Assembly (NCBI GenBank): GCA_946623125.1
Contig: CAMOQR010000011.1
Location: 1 to 40,719 of the forward strand
DNA: 40,719 nt
From: an uncultured Caryophanales bacterium
Lineage (GTDB): Bacteria; Bacillota_I; Bacilli_A; RF39; UBA660
Direction of reading: 5' to 3'
The notes beneath the pieces are model-generated. The model searched no databases. It was not told the origin of the DNA and saw only the letters and a list, made by a program, of their open reading frames with translations. A program made the position numbers and the translations under genes. Positions 1 to 8,280 of the stretch are shown here, in pieces (the first letter of the stretch is position 1; the number at the start of each line of letters is the position of its first letter).

Positions 1-9
1 TAAACTCAT
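1..9 (-). CDS. Start of a following gene, possibly mutL (partial)
   Basis: The last codons of mutS overlap an ATG (bases 9..7) in the ATGA arrangement, and the frame continues M-S-L to the window edge. mutL very often follows mutS in Bacillota, so this may be the first three codons of mutL. Only three codons are visible, so the identity is inference from gene order. Confidence 0.4.
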
Positions 10-2558
10 TTTTTCTTTATTACTTCTTTATTTAGTTCATATAAAAATGATAATGCTTCCATTGGAGTCATTTCCAGTGGATTAATATTTTTAATTTTTT
101 CTTCTATTTCATTTTTCTTTTCTTCTACTTCTTTTTCATCAAGCTCAAATAAAGATGTTTGTGTAAATGTTTCTTTTTTTACATTTTTCTTTTCATAAAT
201 ATTTAGAATTTCATCTGCCCTTGTAATTAGACTTTCCGGTAATTTTGCAAGAGCTGCTACATGAATTCCATAACTTTTATCTACGGCTCCTGGTTTTACT
301 TTGTGTAAAAAAGTAACTTTTCCTTTTTCTTCTATGGCTGATACATGAACATTTTTTAAATTTTTTAAATCTTTTTCTAGAATTGTTAATTCATGGTAAT
401 GAGTCGAAAACATTGTTTTGGCTTTAATCTTATCATGAATATATTCAAGAATTGCTTGAGCAAGACTCATTCCATCATAGGTTGCGGTTCCTCTTCCTAA
501 CTCATCAAACAAGATTAGACTGTTTTCTGTTGCTTCTTGTAAAGCATAGTTTGCTTCTTTCATTTCCACCATGAAAGTGGATTCTCCACTTACTAAGTCA
601 TCACTTGCCCCGATACGAGTAAATATCTTATCAAAAATAGGTAGTGTTGCTTCTTTACATGGTACAAAACATCCTATTTGAGCCATAATAATAGTAATAG
701 CACATTGCCTCATATATGTTGATTTACCGGCCATATTTGGTCCTGTTATTAATAATACATTTGTTGTATGATCCATGATAATATCATTTGGAATATATTT
801 TTCTTTCATGACTTGTTCTACTACTGGGTGTCTGCAATCAATCAGCCTCAAAATCTTATTATCATTAAATGTTGGTCGCACAAATTTATAATTGTCACTT
901 ACAATAGAAAAAGATTGAAGCATATCAATTTCACTTAATATTTTGGCAGTTTTTTGTAAAGATTGTCCATATCTTTTAATAACTTCTCTAATATCCATAA
1001 ATAATTTATATTCTAAGGATATTATTTTTTCTTCTGCTCCTAATATAATATTTTCTTTTTCTTTTAAAACGGGTGTTATAAATCTTTCAGCATTGGCAAG
1101 GGTTTGTTTCCTTTCATATCCGTATTCTTCTTTTATTAAAGAGCATTGTCCTTTTGATACTTCAATATAATATCCAAATACTTTATTGAAACCAACTTTT
1201 AAATTTTTAATTCCTGTACGTTCTTTTTCTTCTTGTTCCATCTTAAGAATAAAGTCTTTCGATCCACTACTGATACTTTTTAATTCATCAAGTTCTTTAT
1301 TATATCCGCTTTTGATTAATCCTCCTTCATGTAATGTGTATGGAGCATCTTCTCGAATGGAATTATTTAATAATTCATAGATTTCTTCAAATGTATCTAT
1401 TTTTTTATCATATTTTAGTTCTGTTAATATTTCTTTTATTCTTGGTAGTACTTCTGTAGAGGATTTTAATTGAATTAAATCTTTGGCATTTAAATTTCCG
1501 TATGTTATTCTTCCTACTAATCTTTCTAAGTCATATACTTTTTCTAGACATTTTATTAAATCATCTCGTAATATGAATTCTGTGCTTAATAAAGATACAA
1601 AATCATATCTTTTTTCTATTTGGTTTTTATCGGTTAAAGGATTTAAAATACTATATTTTAAATATCTACTTCCCATGGCTGTTTTACATTTATCTAATAG
1701 CCATAGTAGACTATATTGCCTTTCTCTATTTCTGATTGTTTCTACTAATTCAAGATTTCTTTTTGTGTTATCATCAAATTCTAGATAAGATGATGATTTA
1801 ATAATGTTTACTGGTTGAAGGTGATGCAAATCCCCTTTTTTATTTTCTAAAATATAGTATAGTAAATGTTTTATTGTTTTTACTAATCTAATATCTTCAA
1901 CATTTTTATAAATATATTCATAGTCTCTTCCTTCATATTCTTCTTTGGTGATGGTTACTAATACTTCATAATTTGTTCTTAATTTTTCTACGATTTCTCG
2001 GTCTATCTTATCATTTACAATGACTTCTTTAAAATTATTTCTGACTATTTCTTTTATTACTTTGTCATGGTCTCCCTCAGTCATTGTAACATTAATTTCT
2101 CCTGTTGATATATCTGCAAAACAGATTCCATAGCAATAATTAAAATCATATATACTTGCAATATAATTATTGTCTTTTGAATCAATACTAGAATCAATTC
2201 TTGTTCCTTTCGTGATAACTTGTATGACATCTCTTTTTACCATACCTTTTGTTTCTTTGGGATCTTCTAATTGTTCACATATTGCAACTTTGTATCCTTT
2301 ATCAATTAATTCATCTACATAGGATACATAAGCATGGTGAGGAATTCCACACATAGGGACTCTTTCTTCTAGTCCTGCTTGTTTTCCTGTTAATGTTAAT
2401 TCTAGTACTCTTGAAGCAAGAATTGCATCATCAAAAAACATTTCATAAAAGTCTCCTAATCGAAAAAAGATAATGGTATCTTCATACTTATCTTTTATAT
2501 CCATATATTGTTGCATCATAGGACTTAATTTTGAACGATCAACTTCGCTTCTTTTCAT
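6..2558 (-). CDS. mutS: DNA mismatch repair ATPase MutS
   Basis: MutS recognises base mismatches and small loops in newly copied DNA and recruits MutL. The 850-residue product has the full MutS layout: the mismatch-reading F-Y-E motif at residues 37-39 (FYEMF), connector, lever and clamp regions, then the ATPase with Walker A TGPNMAGKST near residue 605, Walker B DELGRGT near 685 and the STHYHEL motif near 718. A QTSLF sequence near residues 800-804 fits a beta-clamp binding motif. The open frame begins three codons earlier at a GTG, but that GTG is part of the ribosome site AGGTGG (about 2564-2569); the ATG at 2558 sits at normal spacing behind it. A TATAAT lies at 2578-2583, so it may have its own promoter. 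The stop overlaps the start of the next gene, suggesting a mutS-mutL operon. Confidence 0.97.
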   Translation of the reverse strand: MKRSEVDRSKLSPMMQQYMDIKDKYEDTIIFFRLGDFYEMFFDDAILASRVLELTLTGKQAGLEERVPMCGIPHHAYVSYVDELIDKGYKVAICEQLEDPKETKGMVKRDVIQVITKGTRIDSSIDSKDNNYIASIYDFNYCYGICFADISTGEINVTMTEGDHDKVIKEIVRNNFKEVIVNDKIDREIVEKLRTNYEVLVTITKEEYEGRDYEYIYKNVEDIRLVKTIKHLLYYILENKKGDLHHLQPVNIIKSSSYLEFDDNTKRNLELVETIRNRERQYSLLWLLDKCKTAMGSRYLKYSILNPLTDKNQIEKRYDFVSLLSTEFILRDDLIKCLEKVYDLERLVGRITYGNLNAKDLIQLKSSTEVLPRIKEILTELKYDKKIDTFEEIYELLNNSIREDAPYTLHEGGLIKSGYNKELDELKSISSGSKDFILKMEQEEKERTGIKNLKVGFNKVFGYYIEVSKGQCSLIKEEYGYERKQTLANAERFITPVLKEKENIILGAEEKIISLEYKLFMDIREVIKRYGQSLQKTAKILSEIDMLQSFSIVSDNYKFVRPTFNDNKILRLIDCRHPVVEQVMKEKYIPNDIIMDHTTNVLLITGPNMAGKSTYMRQCAITIIMAQIGCFVPCKEATLPIFDKIFTRIGASDDLVSGESTFMVEMKEANYALQEATENSLILFDELGRGTATYDGMSLAQAILEYIHDKIKAKTMFSTHYHELTILEKDLKNLKNVHVSAIEEKGKVTFLHKVKPGAVDKSYGIHVAALAKLPESLITRADEILNIYEKKNVKKETFTQTSLFELDEKEVEEKKNEIEEKIKNINPLEMTPMEALSFLYELNKEVIKKK

Positions 2559-2591
2559 TTTTACCACCTGTTTTTTTATTATAACATAATC

Positions 2592-3473
2592 TTATTTATC
2601 TGTTTTCTTTTTTTGCTTTTTCTTATTCTCCATATGAATTAGAATAGATGGATCTTCTTGCTTTTTATTTTTCTTTCTTACTGTCCAATTTTCTTCATTG
2701 GTTAAGAATGTATAGGCATAGAAGCCTTCTATACATAGGATAATAATAGGATATGTTTTTTCTAGGAAAAATCCTAATACTAATATGACTACATTAACCA
2801 TTAATAGACTTGCAAAAAGAAATAAGTCAATATTTGTATCATGATATTTTCTTTTTCTAAATATTTTATCATACATAATAATTAATACTCTAGATATTCC
2901 TACTGCTAATGCAACCATTAAAAGTAGAATATACTCTTTATATTTATCAGTCCATTTTACTTTATTATTTATCTCTAAATCTTCGTATTCTATATGGTAA
3001 TAATCACATATTTTTTTACAAAAAGCATTATATCCATTTTTAATGGCATTATCCCAATTTCCATTATTAATAAACTGGATAATATAAGTATCAATATATT
3101 CTTCAATTTCTTCTTCGGTTATGAATTTGGAAAAATCATCTCCTACTTGTACCCGTATTAACCCCTCATCTCTTGCTACCATGATTAACATACCGGTCTC
3201 ACCAATATCAAATTCATCATATACTTGGTTTGCATATTCTTCCATTTCCAAATCTTCTAAATTCTTTACTGTAACTACATAATAATTGATTAATTCAATA
3301 TCGTGTAAATAAGAAGATATTTTTTTGATATAATCTTTTGTATCTTTTTTTATGATGTTTGCCTCATCTGTTATATAAATATCTTCTCCTTTTTGAACAA
3401 TTGCCAATGTAGAGATTGGATACATTAGTATTATTGTGAATAATAATAGATATATTTTTACTTTTTTCATCAT
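2592..3473 (-). CDS. Membrane-anchored TPM-domain protein
   Basis: The 293-residue product starts with a signal peptide (hydrophobic stretch to about residue 24, likely cut after TLA), followed by an extracytoplasmic TPM-type domain (PF04536 family, about residues 30-150), two or three hydrophobic helices (about 175-255) and a lysine-rich cytoplasmic tail. TPM proteins are named for TLP18.3/Psb32/MOLO-1; in bacteria their role is unclear and some act in membrane protein quality control. An AGGAG at 3479-3483 precedes tandem ATG codons (3473 and 3470); I took the first. The longer frame begins at a GTG overlapping the ribosome site. A TGATAAAAT extended -10 lies at 3489-3497. No terminator is visible before mutS 33 bp downstream, so read-through into mutS is possible. 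Family assignment is from the overall pattern. Confidence 0.75.
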   Translation of the reverse strand: MMKKVKIYLLLFTIILMYPISTLAIVQKGEDIYITDEANIIKKDTKDYIKKISSYLHDIELINYYVVTVKNLEDLEMEEYANQVYDEFDIGETGMLIMVARDEGLIRVQVGDDFSKFITEEEIEEYIDTYIIQFINNGNWDNAIKNGYNAFCKKICDYYHIEYEDLEINNKVKWTDKYKEYILLLMVALAVGISRVLIIMYDKIFRKRKYHDTNIDLFLFASLLMVNVVILVLGFFLEKTYPIIILCIEGFYAYTFLTNEENWTVRKKNKKQEDPSILIHMENKKKQKKKTDK

Positions 3474-3488
3474 TACCACTCCTATTTT

Positions 3489-3497
3489 ATTTTATCA
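3489..3497 (-). promoter_or_regulatory. Extended -10 promoter of the TPM gene
   Basis: TGATAAAAT on the minus strand, about 16 bp before the translation start. No clear -35. It belongs to a recurring extended -10 pattern in this window. Confidence 0.45.
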
Positions 3498-3534
3498 TAT
3501 TTTTTCCTATTTCTTTTTGTTTCTTTTTGTTTCT

Positions 3535-3559
3535 GACAATTATTTGTAAAGAGACAATT
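3535..3559. repeat. Direct repeat GACAATT x2 upstream of the SDR gene
   Basis: GACAATT occurs at 3535-3541 and 3553-3559, 18 bp apart centre to centre (near two helical turns), just upstream of the extended -10 TGTTAAAAT (3585-3593) of the SDR gene. This could be a regulator site or an accident of AT-rich sequence. Confidence 0.3.
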
Positions 3560-3609
3560 TTCTTTCTTTTTTTTATTAATTTAATGTTAAAATTATTTTA
3601 GGTGATTTT

Positions 3610-4554
3610 ATGATAAGTATGAATTATAAAAATAAGGTGTGTGTGGTAACAGGTGCAAGTTCTGGAATTGGCTTAAGTACTGTTAAGCTTTTGGTAGAAG
3701 AAGGGGCTATTGTCTATGCACTTGACCGTAATGTTTTGAAGAATGATTCGATTCATTTTATCGAATGTGATTTATGTAAGAGAGAAAGTATAGATCTTGC
3801 TTTTCATCAAATTCCTGAGGAGATTGATTGCTTTTTTGGAGTTGCAGGTTTATCTGGTGCATTAACGGACTATTATACAACATTTACTGTTAATTATATT
3901 GCTAATAAGTATATTACGGAAGAATATTTAAAGTTGCGTATGAAAGATCATGGTGCTATTTGTTATGTTACATCTGTTGCTGGAGAATATTGGAGTAAGT
4001 ATTCTTCAGAATTCCGTGATTTTACCAAGGCTATGAGTTGGGATGAGATGATGTCTGTTCTTCATCAACGGGCTGAAAAAGATACAGTTGGTGTTATGGC
4101 TTACCCATTATCAAAAAGGGCTCTAAACTATTATATGGCTGAGGTTTCTTTACTTTTTGGGCGTCGAGGAGTTCGTGTTAATGCACTTCTTCCAGCCTCA
4201 ACAGAAACGGGTATGATGCGGGAGTTTGAGGTTGAGGCTGGTGGACATGATGCCTTAATTTCTCAAACAGGAATTGCTGAGAGACTTGCAAAACCGGAGG
4301 AAATGGCTTATCCATTGCTATTCTTAAATAGTGATCTTGCTAGTTTTATTTCAGGTATTTGCTTAACCGTTGATTTTTGTAATGATGCAATGATTAAAGT
4401 TGGAAAAAAACATGATCGATTAGATATGAAAGTTGGGAATCGTCTATTTAATTTAGGATTTATTCAAAAAATGTTACGAAAAAAATTACAACCTTTACAA
4501 GATGAGACAAAAAAATCCGAAAGCACTACTCCTTCGGATGATGATATTATTTAA
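3610..4554 (+). CDS. Short-chain dehydrogenase/reductase, 3-alpha-hydroxysteroid dehydrogenase-like
   Basis: A 314-residue NAD(P)-dependent oxidoreductase of the classical SDR superfamily. Seen: nucleotide-binding TGASSGIG at residues 14-21; Asp39 at the end of the second strand, which usually favours NAD over NADP; Asn95; catalytic Ser122; and Tyr165-Lys169 (YPLSK). Two features are unusual. Ser122 and Tyr165 are 43 residues apart instead of the usual 12-14, an insertion also seen in 3-alpha-hydroxysteroid dehydrogenase/carbonyl reductases of the Comamonas HsdA type. A polar C-terminal tail of about 40 residues follows the SDR fold (ending SESTTPSDDDII). The substrate cannot be read from sequence; a steroid or bile acid is only a guess. 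AGGTGA at 3600-3605 supports the ATG at 3610. It is a lone plus-strand gene, so probably monocistronic, ending at the hairpin at 4706-4741. Confidence 0.85.
   Translation: MISMNYKNKVCVVTGASSGIGLSTVKLLVEEGAIVYALDRNVLKNDSIHFIECDLCKRESIDLAFHQIPEEIDCFFGVAGLSGALTDYYTTFTVNYIANKYITEEYLKLRMKDHGAICYVTSVAGEYWSKYSSEFRDFTKAMSWDEMMSVLHQRAEKDTVGVMAYPLSKRALNYYMAEVSLLFGRRGVRVNALLPASTETGMMREFEVEAGGHDALISQTGIAERLAKPEEMAYPLLFLNSDLASFISGICLTVDFCNDAMIKVGKKHDRLDMKVGNRLFNLGFIQKMLRKKLQPLQDETKKSESTTPSDDDII
4509..4539 (-). terminator. Minus-strand terminator inside the SDR coding region
   Basis: On the minus strand ATCCGAA (4539-4533) pairs with TTCGGAT (4521-4515), with two more inner pairs, and is followed by seven T (4515-4509). 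It lies 16 bp past the stop of the 34-aa gene, inside the last codons of the opposing SDR gene. Confidence 0.75.
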
Positions 4555-4659
4555 TTATTGTTTTTTATCCTCATCACTTTTTTTAGCAAGTACTAATGAA
4601 CAATAGATAAATAATACAAGAACGACGAATATAAAGATTCCTATTATTTTCCAAATCAT
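4555..4659 (-). CDS. 34-aa single-helix membrane peptide
   Basis: A short frame encodes 34 residues: MIWK, a hydrophobic helix of about 19 residues (IIGIFIFVVLVLFIYCSLV), then a charged tail LAKKSDEDKKQ. The layout suggests a single-pass membrane peptide with the tail in the cytoplasm. A purine-rich AAAAGGGG lies about 7 bp before the ATG, and a strong terminator follows directly (4509-4539), so the unit looks like a complete small gene and not noise. The stop codon abuts the stop of the convergent SDR gene. No function is recognised; such peptides can be subunits or regulators of membrane complexes, but nothing here links it to a partner. Confidence 0.55.
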   Translation of the reverse strand: MIWKIIGIFIFVVLVLFIYCSLVLAKKSDEDKKQ

Positions 4660-4705
4660 CTTTTTTCCCCTTTTTTTTCAGTATACTATTATTTTTAATT
4701 TATGT

Positions 4706-4741
4706 AAAATCTTTCTTTTTATGAAATGGAAAGATTTTTTT
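4706..4741 (+). terminator. Terminator of the SDR transcript
   Basis: AAAATCTTTC (4706-4715) pairs with GAAAGATTTT (4729-4738), followed by T residues. It lies about 150 bp beyond the SDR stop, so the SDR message would run antisense through the whole 34-aa gene. Confidence 0.7.
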
Positions 4742-4781
4742 CTTTGTTTTTGTATTTTTATCTAGAAAATTTACAGAATTT

Positions 4782-4813
4782 AAAAAAAAGATGCCTTTCT
4801 TTTGCATCTTTTT
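4782..4813. terminator. Bidirectional terminator after the YitT gene
   Basis: AAAAAGATGC (4785-4794) pairs with GCATCTTTTT (4804-4813), with T runs on both strands. On the minus strand it follows the YitT gene, whose stop codon lies at its edge. Confidence 0.85.
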
Positions 4814-5705
4814 AATCTACTAAATACTTTTTAAAATTTCCATTTATTCCAATACCTTCTGTTTTTATCATAAAGGCATGAGAATCTAACTCTTTTAAAT
4901 GTCTTTCTAATCTTTCTACTTCATATTTTGATAATGCGGAGTATATTACATATGTTTTTTCATTGTGATATCCTCCTACTGCCTCCCAGTATGTTGCATC
5001 TCTTGCTAGTTCCTCTTTTATAAAAGTAATAATTTGTTCTGGATTTTTTTTGGTAAATATTTGAACAGTACTAAATATGTTTTGCTTATGGGTATGATCA
5101 ATTACTATAGATGCGATAACGGAATATATAATGGAATAAATCATAGTATTTAATCCATAGATTATCCCACATATGCCAAATATTATGATGTTTATTGTTG
5201 CACCAATTTTTCCAATTGATAGTCTTCTGCTTCGCATCGATAATATAATACCAATAATATCTGTTCCTCCACCTGATGCGTGTGTTGTAAATATTAGGCC
5301 ACATCCTGCTCCTGCAACCATTCCTCCAATTAAAACATTGGTTAGTGTTTCTTCAACTATTAATGATTCTGGGGATGGGATAATTGATAGGAAAAGTGTT
5401 TGAAAGATAATACAGGTTATGGTTCTTGCAAAAAATGTTCTACTTACAAGTTTATAACCTAATATTAGTAATGGTATATTCAGTGCAAAATTGATGATTC
5501 CGGATATATCAAAATCAATATGAATATTCGCTATATAATAGATTAGGCTTCTTAATAATTGGGAGATACCTAGTACACCACCACTATATAATGAATTCGG
5601 TACAATAAATATATTCATGCCGATTGCAAATAATAGGCAACCAATAATTGCTTGAAATAGTTCTTTTTCATTCCATTTTAGTAAATTTTTAAGTTTTCTT
5701 CCCAT
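4812..5705 (-). CDS. YitT-family membrane protein (DUF161/DUF2179)
   Basis: A 297-residue integral membrane protein with about five or six hydrophobic helices in the first 200 residues, including the glycine-rich THASGGGTDIIG segment typical of the family, and a soluble C-terminal DUF2179 domain (about 205-290, around VQIFTKKNPEQI and TYVIYSALSKYE). YitT/YebE/YpjP-type proteins are common in Bacillota; their transport or sensing role is not established. The open frame reaches back to a TTG at 5738 without a ribosome site. The ATG at 5705 has AGAGGG eight bases upstream and is preferred. A good promoter (5776-5804) and a leader hairpin (5728-5766) precede it, and a terminator follows, so it appears to be its own transcription unit. 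Confidence 0.88.
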   Translation of the reverse strand: MGRKLKNLLKWNEKELFQAIIGCLLFAIGMNIFIVPNSLYSGGVLGISQLLRSLIYYIANIHIDFDISGIINFALNIPLLILGYKLVSRTFFARTITCIIFQTLFLSIIPSPESLIVEETLTNVLIGGMVAGAGCGLIFTTHASGGGTDIIGIILSMRSRRLSIGKIGATINIIIFGICGIIYGLNTMIYSIIYSVIASIVIDHTHKQNIFSTVQIFTKKNPEQIITFIKEELARDATYWEAVGGYHNEKTYVIYSALSKYEVERLERHLKELDSHAFMIKTEGIGINGNFKKYLVD

Positions 5706-5727
5706 TTTATCCCTCTTCCATAACAAA

Positions 5728-5766
5728 AGGAAACCCAATTAATATTAACCTATTAAAGGATTTCCT
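5728..5766 (-). promoter_or_regulatory. Leader hairpin of the YitT gene
   Basis: In the 65-nt leader, AGGAAATCC (5766-5758) can pair with GGGTTTCCT (5736-5728), nine pairs with one G-U, followed by TTTTGTT. This looks like an attenuator or weak terminator between promoter and ribosome site. No known riboswitch class is recognised. Confidence 0.4.
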
Positions 5767-5775
5767 CATGTATTC

Positions 5776-5804
5776 ATTATATCATTTTTTTCTTATTTTT
5801 GCAA
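5776..5804 (-). promoter_or_regulatory. Promoter of the YitT gene
   Basis: Minus-strand TTGCAA (5804-5799), a 17-bp spacer, then TATAAT (5781-5776), the latter as extended TGATATAAT. It lies just past the stop codon of the TM2 gene. Confidence 0.75.
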
Positions 5805-5807
5805 GTT

Positions 5808-6134
5808 TTAATCTTTTAGTGGTACTCCGTTAGCATCTGTTGAAATACTTCCTGTTAAAATCATAATTCCTTCAATGAAGCCCCAAAGGCCACCAATACC
5901 ACATGTTACTAATGTAACGATGATTTGTGCAACTCCTCTTCCTGTATTTCCTAAATAGAAATTGTGAATTCCCCATGCTCCTAAAAATAGTCCTAATAAA
6001 CCAGCAGCCATTTTAGATTTTGCTTCACTATTTGTTGATTGCATGTTTGTTCCATCTTGGTTAGCACCACAGCTTGGACAAAATTTTTGTGCATCTTCCA
6101 TTTCTGATCCACAATTAATACAATATTTTGCCAT
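5808..6134 (-). CDS. Zinc-ribbon and TM2-domain membrane protein
   Basis: The 108-residue product has an N-terminal zinc ribbon with Cys5, Cys8, Cys19 and Cys22 (CINC...CPSC), a polar linker (about 28-40), then a TM2 domain: two hydrophobic helices with the GAWGIHNFYLGNTGRG turn (about 52-67) and a second helix to about residue 95. TM2 proteins are small two-helix membrane proteins of unknown bacterial function; zinc-ribbon versions are common in Bacillota. A clear AAGGAG precedes the ATG at 6134. The promoter of the downstream YitT gene begins right after its stop, and no separate terminator is visible. Confidence 0.9.
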   Translation of the reverse strand: MAKYCINCGSEMEDAQKFCPSCGANQDGTNMQSTNSEAKSKMAAGLLGLFLGAWGIHNFYLGNTGRGVAQIIVTLVTCGIGGLWGFIEGIMILTGSISTDANGVPLKD

Positions 6135-6207
6135 ATTTTCACTCCTTTTTTTCTTATTTTACCACATTTCTTTATATTTTGTTTGATTATTTTTATTTTT
6201 TTTAATT

Positions 6208-8280
6208 TTATTTTTGAAATTGTGAATTATATAATTCAGAATAGAAACCATTTTTTTCAATTAATTCTTTATGTGTTCCTTGTTCAACAATGTTTCCATC
6301 TTTCATAACAAGAATTAAATTTGCATTTTTTATAGTTGACAGTCTATGGGCAATAATAAATGATGTTTTCCCTTCTGTTAATTTATCCATTGCTTTTTGA
6401 ACTAATTCTTCCGTTCTAGTATCTACGTTTGATGTTGCCTCATCTAATATTAAAAATGGAGCATCTTCAATCATACCTCTTGCGATTGTTAATAACTGCT
6501 TTTGTCCAGATGAGATAGATTCGTTATCCCCTACTTCTGAGTTTAGTCCTCCTGGTAGAGTCTTAATAAAATGGTCTACTCCAACTGTTTTACATACATC
6601 CCATAATTTTTCATCTGTTACCTTTTTCTTATTAAAGATTAAGTTATCGCGAATGGTACCATCAAACAACCAAGTATCTTGTAATACCATAACAAATAAG
6701 TCGTGTATGTTTTTTCTTGTTAATTCTTTAATAGATTTTCCATCTATTAAAATATCTCCTTCATTAATATCATAAAACTTCATTAAAAGATTAACTATTG
6801 TTGTTTTTCCAGCTCCTGTTGGCCCTACTATTGCAATTTTTTCACCCGATTTTGCTTTTGCACTAAAATCTTTTATAATCATTCTTTTATCATCATAACC
6901 AAACTTAACATTTTTAAATTCAATGTTTCCTTTTGTTTCTGTTTTATTAATTTTTTCTTTTAGATTTGATTCATCTGGAAGTTCTTCTTCGTCCATAAAT
7001 TCATATACTCTCTCTGCAGATGCCGCAATTGATTGCATTGTTGTCATTGCTTGAGCAATTCTTGATAAAGGGTTTGTAAATAATCTTACATAAATCATAA
7101 AGGCAACAATTGTTCCAAATGAAGTTTTCCCATTCATGACTAAAAGTGCTCCTACTACGCAAACGGATACATAACCAAAATTTCCTATAAAATGCATAAT
7201 GGGTTGCATAATTCCTGATAAAAATTGACTTTTTCGATTACAGTTATATAAGTTTTCGTTGATTCTGTCAAATTCTTCTAAGGCATTTTCTTCTCCATTG
7301 TAGGCTTTTACTACATTATGCCCTGAATAAATTTCTTCTATATGTCCATTTAAATCTCCTAGTTCTTTTTGTCTTTGACTAAAGTATTTTTGAGATTTCT
7401 TTAATAATAAGAATGATAAAGCAAAACCTATAATACTTGCTAGTATAGCAGTTATTGCCATGGTCCAGTTTGTTACAAACATCATGACAACAGAACCTAA
7501 AAATAAAGTTATATTACTGACAAGGGATGTTATATTATCACTCATATTAATTCCAATATTATCTACATCATTTGTAACTCTTGATAAAACATCTCCTGTT
7601 TCATGAGTATCAAAATATTTTAGAGGAAGACGATTTATCTTTTTACTGATATCGCTTCGCAATCTCTTAGAGTATCCTATTCCTACATAGGCCATCATAA
7701 GACCTTCAGCATAACCTAATAGGGAATTTAATAAATAGATGATTGCTAATATAATTACTCTTTTTTGTAGTTCTTTTTTATTTATTTTTGGTTCTATTAT
7801 ATTTTTTATGGATTTTGGCATATTATCTAAAGATTGAAATAAATCTTCTGTAACCATATTTTTATCCATTTTTTGTAGATTATTTAAGTATGCTATTTGG
7901 TCTTTTCCAGAAATTGTTTGATTCTCTATTTTTATTGGTTTTATGATTTCCTCTTTTGTTGTTTGTGGTAGTTTATTAAATTCTATTATCCAATTTTCAT
8001 TGGAATTATTTTGATATTCTTGATAGTTTTGTTCTACATTTTGAATTATTTTATCTGTTACAATTTGGATTTTTTTCACGTCTGGTTTGATTCCATCACT
8101 TATTACATCTGTTACATCTGCTAGTTTGTTTGGAGCAATCGTTGATAACATTGCTGCTATAAGGGCAAAGACACAAGATATTAATAAAATGTATTTCCAA
8201 CGATTTAGACTAAAGAATATTCTTTTTAGAGTTCCTTTTAAGTCTTTTGCTTTTTCTTCTGGTTTATTATGTCTAGGCAT
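6208..8280 (-). CDS. Heterodimeric ABC exporter half with canonical Walker B and large outer loop
   Basis: A 690-residue type IV ABC exporter half: transmembrane domain (about 30-430) and nucleotide-binding domain (about 450-690). Walker A GPTGAGKTT starts near residue 486, Walker B has the catalytic Glu614 (LILDEATS) and the switch His645 (IIAHRLS) is present, but the signature is ISSGQ (589-593) in place of LSGGQ. Between the first two helices (about 50-172) lies a hydrophilic insert of roughly 120 residues, presumably outside the cell, as in some Bacillota drug exporters of the BmrCD kind. GAGGAGGAG precedes the ATG, which overlaps the end of the upstream ABC gene by 8 bp, so translation is probably coupled and the two products form one heterodimer. 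The substrate is unknown; drugs, lipids or peptides are all possible. No terminator is obvious after the stop. Confidence 0.93.
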   Translation of the reverse strand: MPRHNKPEEKAKDLKGTLKRIFFSLNRWKYILLISCVFALIAAMLSTIAPNKLADVTDVISDGIKPDVKKIQIVTDKIIQNVEQNYQEYQNNSNENWIIEFNKLPQTTKEEIIKPIKIENQTISGKDQIAYLNNLQKMDKNMVTEDLFQSLDNMPKSIKNIIEPKINKKELQKRVIILAIIYLLNSLLGYAEGLMMAYVGIGYSKRLRSDISKKINRLPLKYFDTHETGDVLSRVTNDVDNIGINMSDNITSLVSNITLFLGSVVMMFVTNWTMAITAILASIIGFALSFLLLKKSQKYFSQRQKELGDLNGHIEEIYSGHNVVKAYNGEENALEEFDRINENLYNCNRKSQFLSGIMQPIMHFIGNFGYVSVCVVGALLVMNGKTSFGTIVAFMIYVRLFTNPLSRIAQAMTTMQSIAASAERVYEFMDEEELPDESNLKEKINKTETKGNIEFKNVKFGYDDKRMIIKDFSAKAKSGEKIAIVGPTGAGKTTIVNLLMKFYDINEGDILIDGKSIKELTRKNIHDLFVMVLQDTWLFDGTIRDNLIFNKKKVTDEKLWDVCKTVGVDHFIKTLPGGLNSEVGDNESISSGQKQLLTIARGMIEDAPFLILDEATSNVDTRTEELVQKAMDKLTEGKTSFIIAHRLSTIKNANLILVMKDGNIVEQGTHKELIEKNGFYSELYNSQFQK

